DNA from: Planctomycetota bacterium
GTDB lineage: Bacteria > Planctomycetota > GCA-002687715 > DRQF01
Length of the DNA stretch: 17,040 nt
Assembly (NCBI GenBank): GCA_024275615.1
Contig: JAJRYU010000347.1
Coordinates: 1 to 17,040, forward strand
Reading direction: 5' to 3'
Shown: positions 1 to 7,312 of the stretch, in pieces
How positions within the stretch are numbered: the first letter of the stretch is position 1
Layout: every line of letters begins with the position of its first letter
Translations under genes and position numbers: made by a program
Notes under the pieces: model-generated
The model's database searches: none
The model's input: only the letters and a program-made list of their open reading frames with translations
Told to the model about the DNA's origin: nothing

Positions 1-2
1 AA

Positions 3-1745
3 CCGGGCTACTATGTCAGCGCCGATTCCCTCAAACTTCAAATTGACCCCGAAGCTCAAGATCCAACGGGTAAGCCTGGGGAGACGGTCAGAAACATCCA
101 ATACGAACTGGACGGCAGCGTGCTCCACCTTGCCGGCATACCCCTCTTTCCAGCTCCCCCCATTAAAGGAAACACTCAGGATAGTTCATTTAGTTGGCTT
201 AAGAAACTCAGCGTTGACCAGTCGGGGAGGTTCGGGCCTTCAATCCTTGTTTCGGTGGGAACACCAATCTCTCTGGGCGGGGAGCCTTTCGGTGAAGTGA
301 CACTTCATACGCGGTATTTAGGTGATCGAGGCGCTGGTGTTGGGCTCGACTTGAAATACAAAGGCAAGAACTACCGCGGTCGTTTTGAGGGGTTCTATCA
401 GCGAGACAAAGGCAAAGACAGGATCTTTGGCACACCTCCAAGCAACGATCGCGGCCGCGTTCTACTTCGGCATCGTCAATTACTGCCGGAGAGTATCCAA
501 CTGGATGTGGAAATCAGCAAGCTGACGGATCGAGGGTTTCTGCCGGAGTACTACGAAAGAGAATTCAAAGAACGCAAAGACCAAGAGACTCTTCTCTATC
601 TTAAAAGGGCGGTCGAAAACCGTGCTGCGACCTTCTTGGCCAGCACACGGCTCAACGAGTTCTTGGACCAAGTCGAATATCAGCCCCAGGTCGGGTACAA
701 CCTCATCTCCGAGCCTCTCTTCGACATCGGCGATACCACCATCTATCTCGACACAGACTACGAGGTGACAAGGGCGCGGCGTCGTTTCGATGATGCAACG
801 GGTCGCAAGGATATTGACTCTTTTCGCGCTGACTTTGACAACAAGCTGTCTGTTCCGTTCTTCGCTGGACCCATCAAAATCCAACCGTTCGCCGGACTCC
901 GATATACCTACTACGGCAACAGCACACTTGGCGAACAGGCTGCCCACAGAATCGGGACAATTTTCGGCGTCCAAGCGACAACCCAGCTATCACGATCCTA
1001 CGACGTGGCAGGTGGATTGTTTAACCTCAAAGGGCTCCGGCATGTCATCATGCCAGAAATCGAGTACATCATTGCCCCCCTTGTGTCGCGAGATGTGAGC
1101 GACTTCCCACAGATTGACCGGGTCGACACCTTGAACGAATCGCAGGCTATTCGCATCGGCATCCGTAATCGGCTGCAAACAGTCTGGGAGTTGAGTGATC
1201 AAGACAAGGTCGTCGACTTTGTTGACTTGGATGTGGAGTGGACTTTTTTTCCGAACGCCAGGCGCGACAATTTTGGTGAGCATGCCGGAAACCTCGACGT
1301 CGATTTTGTCTTGCGCGTCTCGCCGCAGCTCAGCTACCTGCTCGATTTCGAGTACTCTTTTCTTCTCGATACAGCAGAGGTGCTTAACACAACGATTGGT
1401 TGGACTCCTTCCGAAGAATTCCAAATGGCATTCGGATTTCGGCGTTATGTCAACGTCAACGATGTTGTCTTGATGCAAGCCCAGTGGCGCCCCACCGAGA
1501 GGTTAGCTATCCGTGGGCTTATCGGTTACGACTTCCAAGATGACCAGTTTCAAGACGCAAAACTGACATTCGTGAGATTCGGTGCCGACTGGGTTTTCGA
1601 GGTGGACTTCTCATGGGACAACAATGGTGACTTCGGAGTGGGTATTGCCCTTTCCCCTCGCGCCCTCTTTGACCCCCGCCTGAGAGCGCGCGCACTGCGC
1701 TACGACCCCAGACTTTACGACTTCGGGCGGAAACTCATCCGTTAG
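3..1745 (+). CDS. lptD: LptD-like LPS-assembly outer-membrane protein, 3' part
   Basis: Outer-membrane beta-barrel protein of the LptD/OstA family, which with LptE inserts lipopolysaccharide into the outer leaflet. The reading frame is open from base 3 with no stop, so the 5' end lies outside the window; the first in-frame ATG at 120 falls inside the domain and is not the start. What is seen: an end of the periplasmic OstA-type region (segment GSVLHLAGIPLFPAPP resembles the family's conserved linker before the barrel), then long runs of alternating hydrophobic/polar residues typical of beta strands. LptD-like segments include RHRQLLPESIQLDVEIS, SKLTDRGFLPEYYEREF and LRHVIMPEIEY. The C-terminus is unusual in ending in a basic, non-aromatic tail (...YDFGRKLIR) after the last strand. 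A 187-base gap separates it from tatA on the same strand. The family call is good; divergence from proteobacterial LptD is large. Confidence 0.8.
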   Translation, partial: PGYYVSADSLKLQIDPEAQDPTGKPGETVRNIQYELDGSVLHLAGIPLFPAPPIKGNTQDSSFSWLKKLSVDQSGRFGPSILVSVGTPISLGGEPFGEVTLHTRYLGDRGAGVGLDLKYKGKNYRGRFEGFYQRDKGKDRIFGTPPSNDRGRVLLRHRQLLPESIQLDVEISKLTDRGFLPEYYEREFKERKDQETLLYLKRAVENRAATFLASTRLNEFLDQVEYQPQVGYNLISEPLFDIGDTTIYLDTDYEVTRARRRFDDATGRKDIDSFRADFDNKLSVPFFAGPIKIQPFAGLRYTYYGNSTLGEQAAHRIGTIFGVQATTQLSRSYDVAGGLFNLKGLRHVIMPEIEYIIAPLVSRDVSDFPQIDRVDTLNESQAIRIGIRNRLQTVWELSDQDKVVDFVDLDVEWTFFPNARRDNFGEHAGNLDVDFVLRVSPQLSYLLDFEYSFLLDTAEVLNTTIGWTPSEEFQMAFGFRRYVNVNDVVLMQAQWRPTERLAIRGLIGYDFQDDQFQDAKLTFVRFGADWVFEVDFSWDNNGDFGVGIALSPRALFDPRLRARALRYDPRLYDFGRKLIR

Positions 1746-1932
1746 TCCAACTTTATCGAAGCCGACCCCTGTTTCATGAGTGGGTCAGGATAAATGCCCT
1801 TGTAGCCCAAGTCCGGCTCGATTGCTTCCCTCGCTTGGCTTGTCAACAGATGAGTAAGACAGCTGTTTCTCGAGCAAGCTTGAATCCGAGCCGGGGTCCG
1901 CGGACAATGCAGGTGGAATTGAGGACAAAGCC
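1746..1932. other. Intergenic gap lptD-tatA
   Basis: This 187-base gap has no convincing gene. It contains a weak inverted repeat (GACCC at 1764-1768 with GGGTC at 1782-1786) shortly after the lptD stop, without a clear T-run. I could not pick out a convincing promoter for tatA. Just before tatA there is a good ribosome-binding site, GAGG at 1921-1924, eight bases ahead of the ATG. Confidence 0.4.
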
Positions 1933-2220
1933 ATGCAACCGACATTTCTATTCTTCAGCCTTGGGACGACCGAAATGCTTGTCCTCGGCATTCTTGGGCT
2001 CTTACTGTTCGGCCGACGCCTTCCAGAAGTTGGGCGGTCTCTGGGCAAGAGTTTTGTGGAGTTCAAATCCGGCCTCAACGACATGAAAGCCGAACTCCGC
2101 GACGTTGACCGCTTGGTTGAAGAACAAAAGGACTACGAGCCTGCTCCAAGACCCGCCGAGTCCGTTGAGCGCAATGAAGATGAAGCATCGCCCACAGAGG
2201 ACGATGCTTCAAAGTCTTAA
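1933..2220 (+). CDS. tatA: Sec-independent translocase subunit TatA
   Basis: Small TatA/TatE-family protein (95 aa), the pore-forming subunit that carries folded proteins with twin-arginine signals across the inner membrane. Domain order is as expected: a short N-terminus, one transmembrane helix at about residues 10-26 (GTTEMLVLGILGLLLFG), the FG hinge followed by RRLPEVGRSLGKSFVEFKSGL as the amphipathic helix at about 26-46, then an acidic, charged, probably disordered tail. A clear GAGG Shine-Dalgarno sequence lies eight bases upstream of the ATG. No tatC or tatB is beside it. A 10-bp perfect hairpin lies inside the last codons (2181-2211). TatB is the alternative, but the short length and the LPEVGRSLGK motif favour TatA. 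Confidence 0.88.
   Translation: MQPTFLFFSLGTTEMLVLGILGLLLFGRRLPEVGRSLGKSFVEFKSGLNDMKAELRDVDRLVEEQKDYEPAPRPAESVERNEDEASPTEDDASKS
2181..2211. terminator. Perfect 10-bp hairpin in tatA 3' end, possible bidirectional terminator
   Basis: TGAAGCATCG (2181-2190) and CGATGCTTCA (2202-2211) are exact reverse complements around an 11-base loop. The element lies inside the tatA coding tail, ending seven bases before the stop codon. Read on the - strand the stem is followed by TCTTCATTGC, moderately T-rich, so it could end transcription of the convergent HDOD-GGDEF gene. On the + strand no T-run follows. A second, weaker stem (GTCGAGG 2260-2266 with CTTCGAC 2279-2285, one G-U pair) lies between the two genes. 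Confidence 0.4.
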
Positions 2221-2300
2221 GTGCAAAGGTTGAGTTTGCCATCAGCGGGCCAGTGGGTTGTCGAGGCGCTCTTGTTGGCTTCGACTTCAGCGATAAAACG

Positions 2301-3845
2301 TCAGTTCAACACGTTTTCGACCGTCGTGCAGACCGACCGATTCCGCCCACCATCTTTGGCCTGGTAGAGGCATTCGTCGGCAACTTTCAGTAACGCTGGG
2401 CCCTCGCCTTGGCGTTCGATTGAAGGACAAACTGCCCCACCAATGCTCGCGGTCACCTTGAGGAGCTTCCCCTCATAAGTCACTTCAACAGCTTCGACGG
2501 ACCGGCGAATTCGCTCGGCCACCATCATCAGGCCTTCGCCATCAGTTTCGGGCAGGATTACAACAAACTCCTCACCACCGTAACGAGCTGCAACATCAGC
2601 ACCCCGAACCGCATCGTCGACTGATTTTGCGACGGCTTTGAGGACTTCATCTCCGGCTAGGTGGCCGTGAGTATCGTTGAAATTCTTGAAGTGATCGATG
2701 TCGAGTATGAGGAGGCCTAGTCCTTTTTCCAATTCACCTCGCAAGTGTTGTCTGATGACATCTTTGAGTTGGTCATCAAAAAACATGCGGTTGTTGATTC
2801 CTGTGAGTTTGTCGGTGTTCGCCTTTTTGGAGAGGTCAGCCTTTTCTTGGCGCAGACTCTCTTCTCGTTCTTGGCTCTCCTGGAGGTCCACTGCGGTTCC
2901 CAGGCTGACACTGACCATTTGCATGCGCGCTTGCTGGATGATCTTTTCGTAGGAGTCTCTTTCCACCAATTCGATATTCAGCATGGAGGCTGTTTCGGAG
3001 ACACCGTTCTCCAGCCCGATCAAGAAAGCGTCAACCTCCTTGTCTGCGATCTCGAAACGCGAAGCGACTGTTTCATGCAATAGAGCCAAGGCCGGGCCCT
3101 TGCGCGATGAACAAATAACCGTCGTCGCCAGTTCAGCCAAGTGCATGATCCAGGCCAACTCGGTGACCTCAACTGTCGATGTGGCCGGTAGGTCTTTGGG
3201 AGTCACAGAATAATAGATTGATTGAGAGATTTGCTCGGGCATCTCCCAAGACTGCAAGAGAGCCGAACCGATTGTCGGATAATCGTATCCCAGGACTTGT
3301 TGTTCGTCCTCGGCTGTCGGCATGCCGCCGGCTACTCGATCAAGAACAGCAGAATATTCATCCGGCAAGCACTCTGCCATGACCAATTGCCCGAGGTGGG
3401 AAAGAAGTCCGCACATGAATGCTTCGTCGTAGTAGCGACTCTTGACAAGTTGAGCTAGAGATCTGCCAGCAACAGCCATCGTCAAGCTATGAACCCAATA
3501 GGCATCATAGTCGAACTTGCTTGAGCCGTCGCCCGACTTGGGCAGCGTGCTCGCAAGCGAAAAACTGAGCGCCATGAGCTTGACTGTCTTGAGTCCGAGG
3601 ACCATTGTTGCGCGATCGATCGTACTGATGTCGGAACCGCGCTTGAAAAGCGATGAATTCGAGAGTTTAAGGAGTTTTGCTGAAAGCGCTGGGTCTCGAG
3701 CAATCACGATAGCAATGTCATCGATCGACACCGAATCATCGCCCGTCAACCTTAGGACTTCCATCGCCACCGAGGGTGGGCTAGGAAGGTTTTCAGCCTT
3801 GGCGATGATGTCTGGAAGTTGCGGCAGCATAGAGTCGTTACTCAT
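2301..3845 (-). CDS. HDOD-GGDEF signalling protein (putative diguanylate cyclase)
   Basis: A 514-residue cytoplasmic two-domain protein with no membrane segment. Residues about 18-215 form an HDOD domain (an HD-related signalling module without the phosphohydrolase residues). A linker of about 100 residues follows, with a predicted coiled coil near 320-342, then a GGDEF domain at about 343-505. The catalytic signature is RYGGEEF (GGEEF near 423-427). An RxxD inhibitory site (RGAD) lies exactly five residues upstream of it, so both cyclic-di-GMP synthesis and product inhibition are expected. NDTHGHLAGDEVL is also a typical GGDEF motif. The ATG at 3845 is chosen; an in-frame TTG directly before it (3848) is possible. 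An AAGGA ribosome-binding site lies nine bases ahead of the ATG. It stands alone on its strand, convergent with tatA, after a long non-coding leader region. What the HDOD domain senses is not visible. Confidence 0.9.
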   Translation of the reverse strand: MSNDSMLPQLPDIIAKAENLPSPPSVAMEVLRLTGDDSVSIDDIAIVIARDPALSAKLLKLSNSSLFKRGSDISTIDRATMVLGLKTVKLMALSFSLASTLPKSGDGSSKFDYDAYWVHSLTMAVAGRSLAQLVKSRYYDEAFMCGLLSHLGQLVMAECLPDEYSAVLDRVAGGMPTAEDEQQVLGYDYPTIGSALLQSWEMPEQISQSIYYSVTPKDLPATSTVEVTELAWIMHLAELATTVICSSRKGPALALLHETVASRFEIADKEVDAFLIGLENGVSETASMLNIELVERDSYEKIIQQARMQMVSVSLGTAVDLQESQEREESLRQEKADLSKKANTDKLTGINNRMFFDDQLKDVIRQHLRGELEKGLGLLILDIDHFKNFNDTHGHLAGDEVLKAVAKSVDDAVRGADVAARYGGEEFVVILPETDGEGLMMVAERIRRSVEAVEVTYEGKLLKVTASIGGAVCPSIERQGEGPALLKVADECLYQAKDGGRNRSVCTTVENVLN

Positions 3846-4017
3846 CAATAGAGATCCTTGTCTTGTCTTTCGGTTGAGGGGGGGGCGAAAACGAAGGGCC
3901 TCACGTCAGGATAAGCCCCTGACTGGGGAGGGGGGTGACTCGAAGCACCTTGCATCCGCATACCGTTACTGTCTTGATTTCGGCGAGAATGGTGTTTTTC
4001 TTGAGGAGATCGCCAAG

Positions 4018-4047
4018 GAGCTTTGTTTGCTAAGCTCTTGTGCAAAC
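4018..4047 (-). promoter_or_regulatory. Two mutually exclusive stem-loops ahead of the HDOD-GGDEF gene
   Basis: GAGCTT (4018-4023) pairs with AAGCTC (4032-4037), while GTTTGC (4025-4030) pairs with GCAAAC (4042-4047). The second stem needs bases lying inside the loop of the first, so only one can form at a time. They lie about 170-200 bases upstream of the HDOD-GGDEF start codon and would be in its leader if transcription begins farther upstream. The geometry recalls an attenuator or RNA switch, but no known class is recognised and no T-run is present. Confidence 0.2.
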
Positions 4048-4088
4048 ATGAACTTAACATGCCCACTCAAACCCAGATTTTGTGTCGA

Positions 4089-4137
4089 AAGAGCCATATT
4101 TATGTGCTCCCCCATAGGCTCTTAGTTGTCCACAACT
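4089..4137. repeat. Adjacent inverted repeats: 7-bp stem and 14-base palindrome
   Basis: AAGAGCC (4089-4095) and GGCTCTT (4117-4123) are exact reverse complements around 21 bases. Directly abutting is AGTTGT-CC-ACAACT (4124-4137), six-base arms around two bases. The latter contains TTGTCCACA, one mismatch from the DnaA-box consensus TTWTNCACA. It could be a protein-binding operator or an accessory DnaA site; nothing in the sequence decides. Confidence 0.3.
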
Positions 4138-4399
4138 TATGAATTCGTGGCCCCAAAAAGGGCCAACATGATGCAACTCCAAAAGCTCAAATCGAGGCGA
4201 GTTTGGGCCCTGGTGAAATTCTCTTCATGTCCGCACAGAAAACAACTGCTCGTTCTTGACCCAGATTCAATTGGGTTCGACCGTTGCAATCAAACACGCA
4301 CTCACAGGATTATTCGGCGGATGTAGATGAGGGGCCAAGCGTTTGGGCAGCTCGCTCAACGGCTCCTGTCCAGTGTTATTCGTGACCTTGCGCCATCAA

Positions 4400-4438
4400 T
4401 GAGAATTCTCAAGAAACCAAAGAACCAACTCTAGAGTT
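4400..4438. promoter_or_regulatory. Pair of perfect 12-base palindromes, possible operator
   Basis: TGAGAATTCTCA (4400-4411) and AACTCTAGAGTT (4427-4438) are each perfectly self-complementary over 12 bases, with centres 27 bases apart. They lie downstream of gyrB in non-coding DNA. Two such palindromes within 40 bases are unlikely by chance, and the form suits a dimeric DNA-binding protein. The two sequences are not the same motif, and no promoter is visible beside them. Confidence 0.3.
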
Positions 4439-4466
4439 AGGCTCAAAGCAGGCATGGAAATTCAAA

Positions 4467-4482
4467 GTGGCCATTGGGCCAC
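4467..4482 (-). terminator. Probable weak intrinsic terminator of the dnaN-dciA-gyrB unit
   Basis: GTGGCC-ATTG-GGCCAC is a perfect 6-bp GC-rich stem with a four-base loop, beginning 18 bases past the gyrB stop. On the - strand it is followed by TTTGAATTTCC, a broken T-rich run. Position and shape fit a rho-independent terminator, though the T tract is short. Confidence 0.45.
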
Positions 4483-4500
4483 AATCTCATGAAGGGTGGA

Positions 4501-6954
4501 CTATACGTCGACCTGCTTGACGTCGAGGGCATTCTCTTCAATAAACTGGCGGCGAGGTGCAACATGTTCCCCCATCAGCACATTGAAGATATTGTCCGTG
4601 CTGCTGACGTCATCAAGCGTCACTTTGAGGAGCGTCCGGCGCAGGGGATCCATCGTGGTATCCCAAAGCTGCTCTGGATTCATTTCTCCCAAACCCTTGT
4701 AGCGCTGCACTTCATATCCTTTGCCGCCAGCCCTGAAAACCAGATCGGGAATCATCCGAAGACCAAAGAAAGGGGTTGTCTCGCCGTCGTTCTCAAAGAG
4801 GAAGGGGGCTTGATCAGGATCTTGGAGGTCTTCCCCGGTAAAATCCAACTCTGTTGGTTTTAGGCCGTGTCGTTGTAGCACGGACAAGGCCTCCGAGAGG
4901 ACCACGCTTTCGTGAAACTCAAGAACGCTCATGTCGCTCACCCACTCTTCTTCCCCGTCCTCTTGTTCGGTCGCCCGATCACCGTCAATGCGCGGCTCCC
5001 GCCCCAGTTTTTCGGTGATTTCCTCAAGAAAGACCTGAAATTCACTTTCATCGAAACAGTAGTGAGTGGCGCCGTCCATCATGATGGCGAACGCTGGCAA
5101 CAGAGCGCCACCTTCTTTGGCCAGAGCCAGAAAATCGACCAGTTCGTATCCATGGCGAATGATCCGCATCTCTTGGGCCAAGATACGGCGAATTGCCCCC
5201 TCTAGCTCAGCCAAATCACTGCCGGTGATTTCGGCCTCATCGCCTCGCCGCCGAAAGCGAGCTGTTTCACAACCTTCTTTCGAGAGCCGCTTGTTCATCT
5301 CGTCTTCGGTGAGAACGTAGAATTCCGTTTTCTTGCCCTTCACTTTGTACAGAGGCGGTTGGGCGATAAATATGTGGCCGCCAAAAACCAGCTCTGGCAT
5401 TTGGCGATAGAAGAACGTCAAAAGCAATGTGCGGATATGGCTACCATCAACATCGGCATCGGTCATGATGACGATGTTTTTGTAGCGCAGCCGCGAAAGG
5501 TCAAAGTCCTCGCTGCCAATACCGGTGCCCAACGCGGTGATAATGGTTCTGATTTCCGAATGGCCAAGCATCTTATCGATACGCGCCTTTTCGACATTGA
5601 GAATCTTACCCTTAAGGGGCAGGATCGCTTGGTAGCGGCGGTCACGGCCTTGCTTTGCTGAGCCACCAGCAGAATCACCCTCGACCAAGAATAGCTCGGA
5701 GTTTTCCTTATCTCGAGATGTGCAATCAGATAGTTTTCCCGGCAAACTCGATCCGCCCAACGCCCCCTTGCGGCGCACTAACTCTCGCGCTCTGCGAGCC
5801 GCTTCACGTGCAGCACAGGCATCAGCAGCTTTTCGAATGACGGCTTTCGCTGTCGTTGGGTTTTCTTCCAAATACTGAGAAAGTTGTTCGTTGACGAGTG
5901 TTTCGACGACACCCTGAATTTCGCGATTTGCCAACTTGATCTTTGTCTGACTTTCGAATTTTGGATCGGGGAGCCGCACTGAAACGACTGCGGCCAGACC
6001 CTCCCGAAAATCATCGCCAGATAGAGGACGTCCGTCCTTGATCATCCCCGAGGACTTGCCGTAGATGTTCATGCACCGCGTAAGGGCCGTCTTAAATCCG
6101 GACAGATGAGAGCCACCTTCCCGCGTATTGATGGTATTGGCAAAACTGTAGACAACCCCAGAATATGAATCCGAGTACTGCATGGCCACTTCAACTTCGA
6201 CGAGATCTTTCTCGGCTCGAAAGTAGATGACGTCCGGGTGTATGGCGTTCTTGTTTTCGTTGATCAGGTCGATGAAGGACTTAATCCCCTCGGGGTACTG
6301 GAAGACATACTCCTCCCCCACTTTCTCATCCAAGAAAGTGATCTTGACGTTGGCATTCAAGAATGCCAACTCTCTAAATCGGGTTTTCAGAGTTTGCCCG
6401 TCGTACTCCGTGACCGAGAAAATCTCGGGGTCAGGCAAGAAGCGAATCTTCGTTCCTTTGCCAGGCGTATCGCCTCTTACCTCCAGCGGGGTGGCTGTGA
6501 CGCCCTTTTCGAAGCGTATGAAGTAGATTTTGTTTTCTTTGCTTACCTCGACTTCGAGGTAAGCGGACAAGAAGTTAACCGCCGAAACGCCGACACCATG
6601 CAACCCGCCAGACACTTTGTAGTTGTCGTCGGAGAACTTGCCGCCAGCATGAAGCTTGGTCATGACGATTTCGACCGCTGGCTTGCCCTCTTCTTTGTGA
6701 ATTCCAACAGGAATCCCTCGGCCATTGTCCTGGATCGTGACGCTGTCATCTTGATGGAGCGTGATGCGGATATCGTCGGCGTGGCCGTTCTGCACCTCAT
6801 CAATGGCGTTGTCCACAACTTCGTAGACCAGGTGATGGAGGCCATATTCATAGGTATCACCAATGTACATGTCGGGGCGCTTGCGCACCGCATCAATACC
6901 TTCAAGTACTTTGATTGTGGAGGCGTCGTATTTGTTTTCTGATTCGTCTGACAT
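4501..6954 (-). CDS. gyrB: DNA gyrase subunit B
   Basis: ATPase subunit of DNA gyrase (817 aa), which with GyrA introduces negative supercoils. The GHKL ATPase domain has the catalytic Glu45 and Mg-binding Asn49 in YEVVDNAIDE, DNGRGIP at 76-82 and the lid GGLHGVGVSAVN at 116-127. The transducer domain follows, then TOPRIM with EGDSAGG (425-431) and DADVDGSHI (499-507), and QPPLYK at 532-537. An insertion of roughly 190 residues (about 548-745) splits TOPRIM from the C-terminal QRYKGLGEMNPEQLW block. Enzymes with such an insertion, like that of E. coli, are about 800 aa long, against about 640 aa in Bacillus. The ATG at 6954 has an AAGGA site nine bases upstream. It begins 15 bases after dciA stops and is the last gene of that unit. 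No gyrA is in the window. Topoisomerase IV ParE is the only alternative and is unlikely next to dnaN. Confidence 0.97.
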   Translation of the reverse strand: MSDESENKYDASTIKVLEGIDAVRKRPDMYIGDTYEYGLHHLVYEVVDNAIDEVQNGHADDIRITLHQDDSVTIQDNGRGIPVGIHKEEGKPAVEIVMTKLHAGGKFSDDNYKVSGGLHGVGVSAVNFLSAYLEVEVSKENKIYFIRFEKGVTATPLEVRGDTPGKGTKIRFLPDPEIFSVTEYDGQTLKTRFRELAFLNANVKITFLDEKVGEEYVFQYPEGIKSFIDLINENKNAIHPDVIYFRAEKDLVEVEVAMQYSDSYSGVVYSFANTINTREGGSHLSGFKTALTRCMNIYGKSSGMIKDGRPLSGDDFREGLAAVVSVRLPDPKFESQTKIKLANREIQGVVETLVNEQLSQYLEENPTTAKAVIRKAADACAAREAARRARELVRRKGALGGSSLPGKLSDCTSRDKENSELFLVEGDSAGGSAKQGRDRRYQAILPLKGKILNVEKARIDKMLGHSEIRTIITALGTGIGSEDFDLSRLRYKNIVIMTDADVDGSHIRTLLLTFFYRQMPELVFGGHIFIAQPPLYKVKGKKTEFYVLTEDEMNKRLSKEGCETARFRRRGDEAEITGSDLAELEGAIRRILAQEMRIIRHGYELVDFLALAKEGGALLPAFAIMMDGATHYCFDESEFQVFLEEITEKLGREPRIDGDRATEQEDGEEEWVSDMSVLEFHESVVLSEALSVLQRHGLKPTELDFTGEDLQDPDQAPFLFENDGETTPFFGLRMIPDLVFRAGGKGYEVQRYKGLGEMNPEQLWDTTMDPLRRTLLKVTLDDVSSTDNIFNVLMGEHVAPRRQFIEENALDVKQVDV

Positions 6955-6969
6955 CGTGTCGATTCCTTG

Positions 6970-7290
6970 CTACCAGGCGCTCAAGCGAAAGCGCAAATCG
7001 CTAACCTTTGCGTCAACAACCAACGCACGCTGAAGGGCATCCAACAGCTCTTTTCGCCTGAACTGCGCCAACTCTGCGACCAGAGGTGGCGATTTGACTT
7101 CTATTGTGACTTTGCCTTCTTTGAAAGAAGCGACCCTTGTGCCCTGGATATGCCTTGTCTTGCAAATGCTCCCCCAAGCCCCCTTGACAAGCGACAGGGG
7201 TTTGACGGACGAGCGCTCAGTTTCGGCCAAATAAGCGTCCAGAATCTCGCCAATAGGAACGGCTTTGCGCGGAGGGCGCTCAGAATTCAT
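6970..7290 (-). CDS. dciA: DciA/DUF721-family protein (helicase loader)
   Basis: A 106-residue DUF721 protein. DciA is the ancestral bacterial loader or operator of the replicative helicase DnaB in lineages that lack DnaC or DnaI. The family pattern is seen: an N-terminal helix (VPIGEILDAYLAE), the conserved Trp at about 39 in VKGAWGSICKTRH, a strand with a glycine turn (FKEGKVTIEVKSP), LVAELAQFRRKELLDAL, and the terminal VSDLRFRL strand. It lies 22 bases after dnaN and 15 before gyrB on the same strand, so it is almost surely co-transcribed with them. In Actinomycetota the DUF721 gene also lies in the dnaA-dnaN-recF-gyrB block, next to recF, which supports the call. Here recF itself is missing. 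The ATG start has only a weak purine stretch ahead of it. Confidence 0.85.
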   Translation of the reverse strand: MNSERPPRKAVPIGEILDAYLAETERSSVKPLSLVKGAWGSICKTRHIQGTRVASFKEGKVTIEVKSPPLVAELAQFRRKELLDALQRALVVDAKVSDLRFRLSAW

Positions 7291-7312
7291 AAAAAGAGCT
7301 TCTCGTTGGGGG

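Larger units (their letters stand above)
3846..4500. other. 655-base non-coding region with many inverted repeats
   Basis: No gene can be supported between gyrB and the HDOD-GGDEF gene; short open frames on either strand lack a ribosome-binding site and family features. Seen instead are many symmetric elements: GTCAGG/CCTGAC (3905-3923), two mutually exclusive stems at 4018-4047, AAGAGCC/GGCTCTT (4089-4123), the 14-base AGTTGT-CC-ACAACT (4124-4137), TGGCCC/GGGCCA (4148-4165), a seven-pair stem with one G-U pair (4185-4208), two perfect 12-base palindromes (4400-4411, 4427-4438), and a hairpin at 4467-4482 close to the gyrB stop. Some 6-bp repeats are expected by chance in 650 bases. The palindromes and the 7-bp stem are less likely to be chance. 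No tRNA and no known riboswitch was recognised. Confidence 0.5.

Noticed and set aside
480..1478. Two - strand open frames of about 160 residues opposite lptD
   Set aside because: Antisense to a well-supported lptD frame, Cys-rich atypical composition, no recognised domain.
3846..4100. Possible c-di-GMP riboswitch ahead of the GGDEF gene
   Set aside because: The conserved GEMM-I sequence elements are not present on the relevant strand; only generic hairpins are seen.
3517..4125. 202-residue + strand open frame covering the start of the HDOD-GGDEF gene and the gap
   Set aside because: More than half is antisense to the HDOD domain; the remainder has no family features and ends in the repeat-rich gap.
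4264..4290. GGTTCGA motif resembling a tRNA T-loop
   Set aside because: The flanking bases do not form the 5-bp T-stem and no acceptor or anticodon arm can be placed.
4126..4326. 66-residue + strand frame in the non-coding gap
   Set aside because: No Shine-Dalgarno sequence, low-complexity basic composition, and inverted repeats inside it; no support for a gene.
6238..6942. 234-residue open frame on the + strand opposite the gyrB 5' region
   Set aside because: Fully antisense to a certain gyrB, no family features and no ribosome-binding site; a codon-bias shadow.
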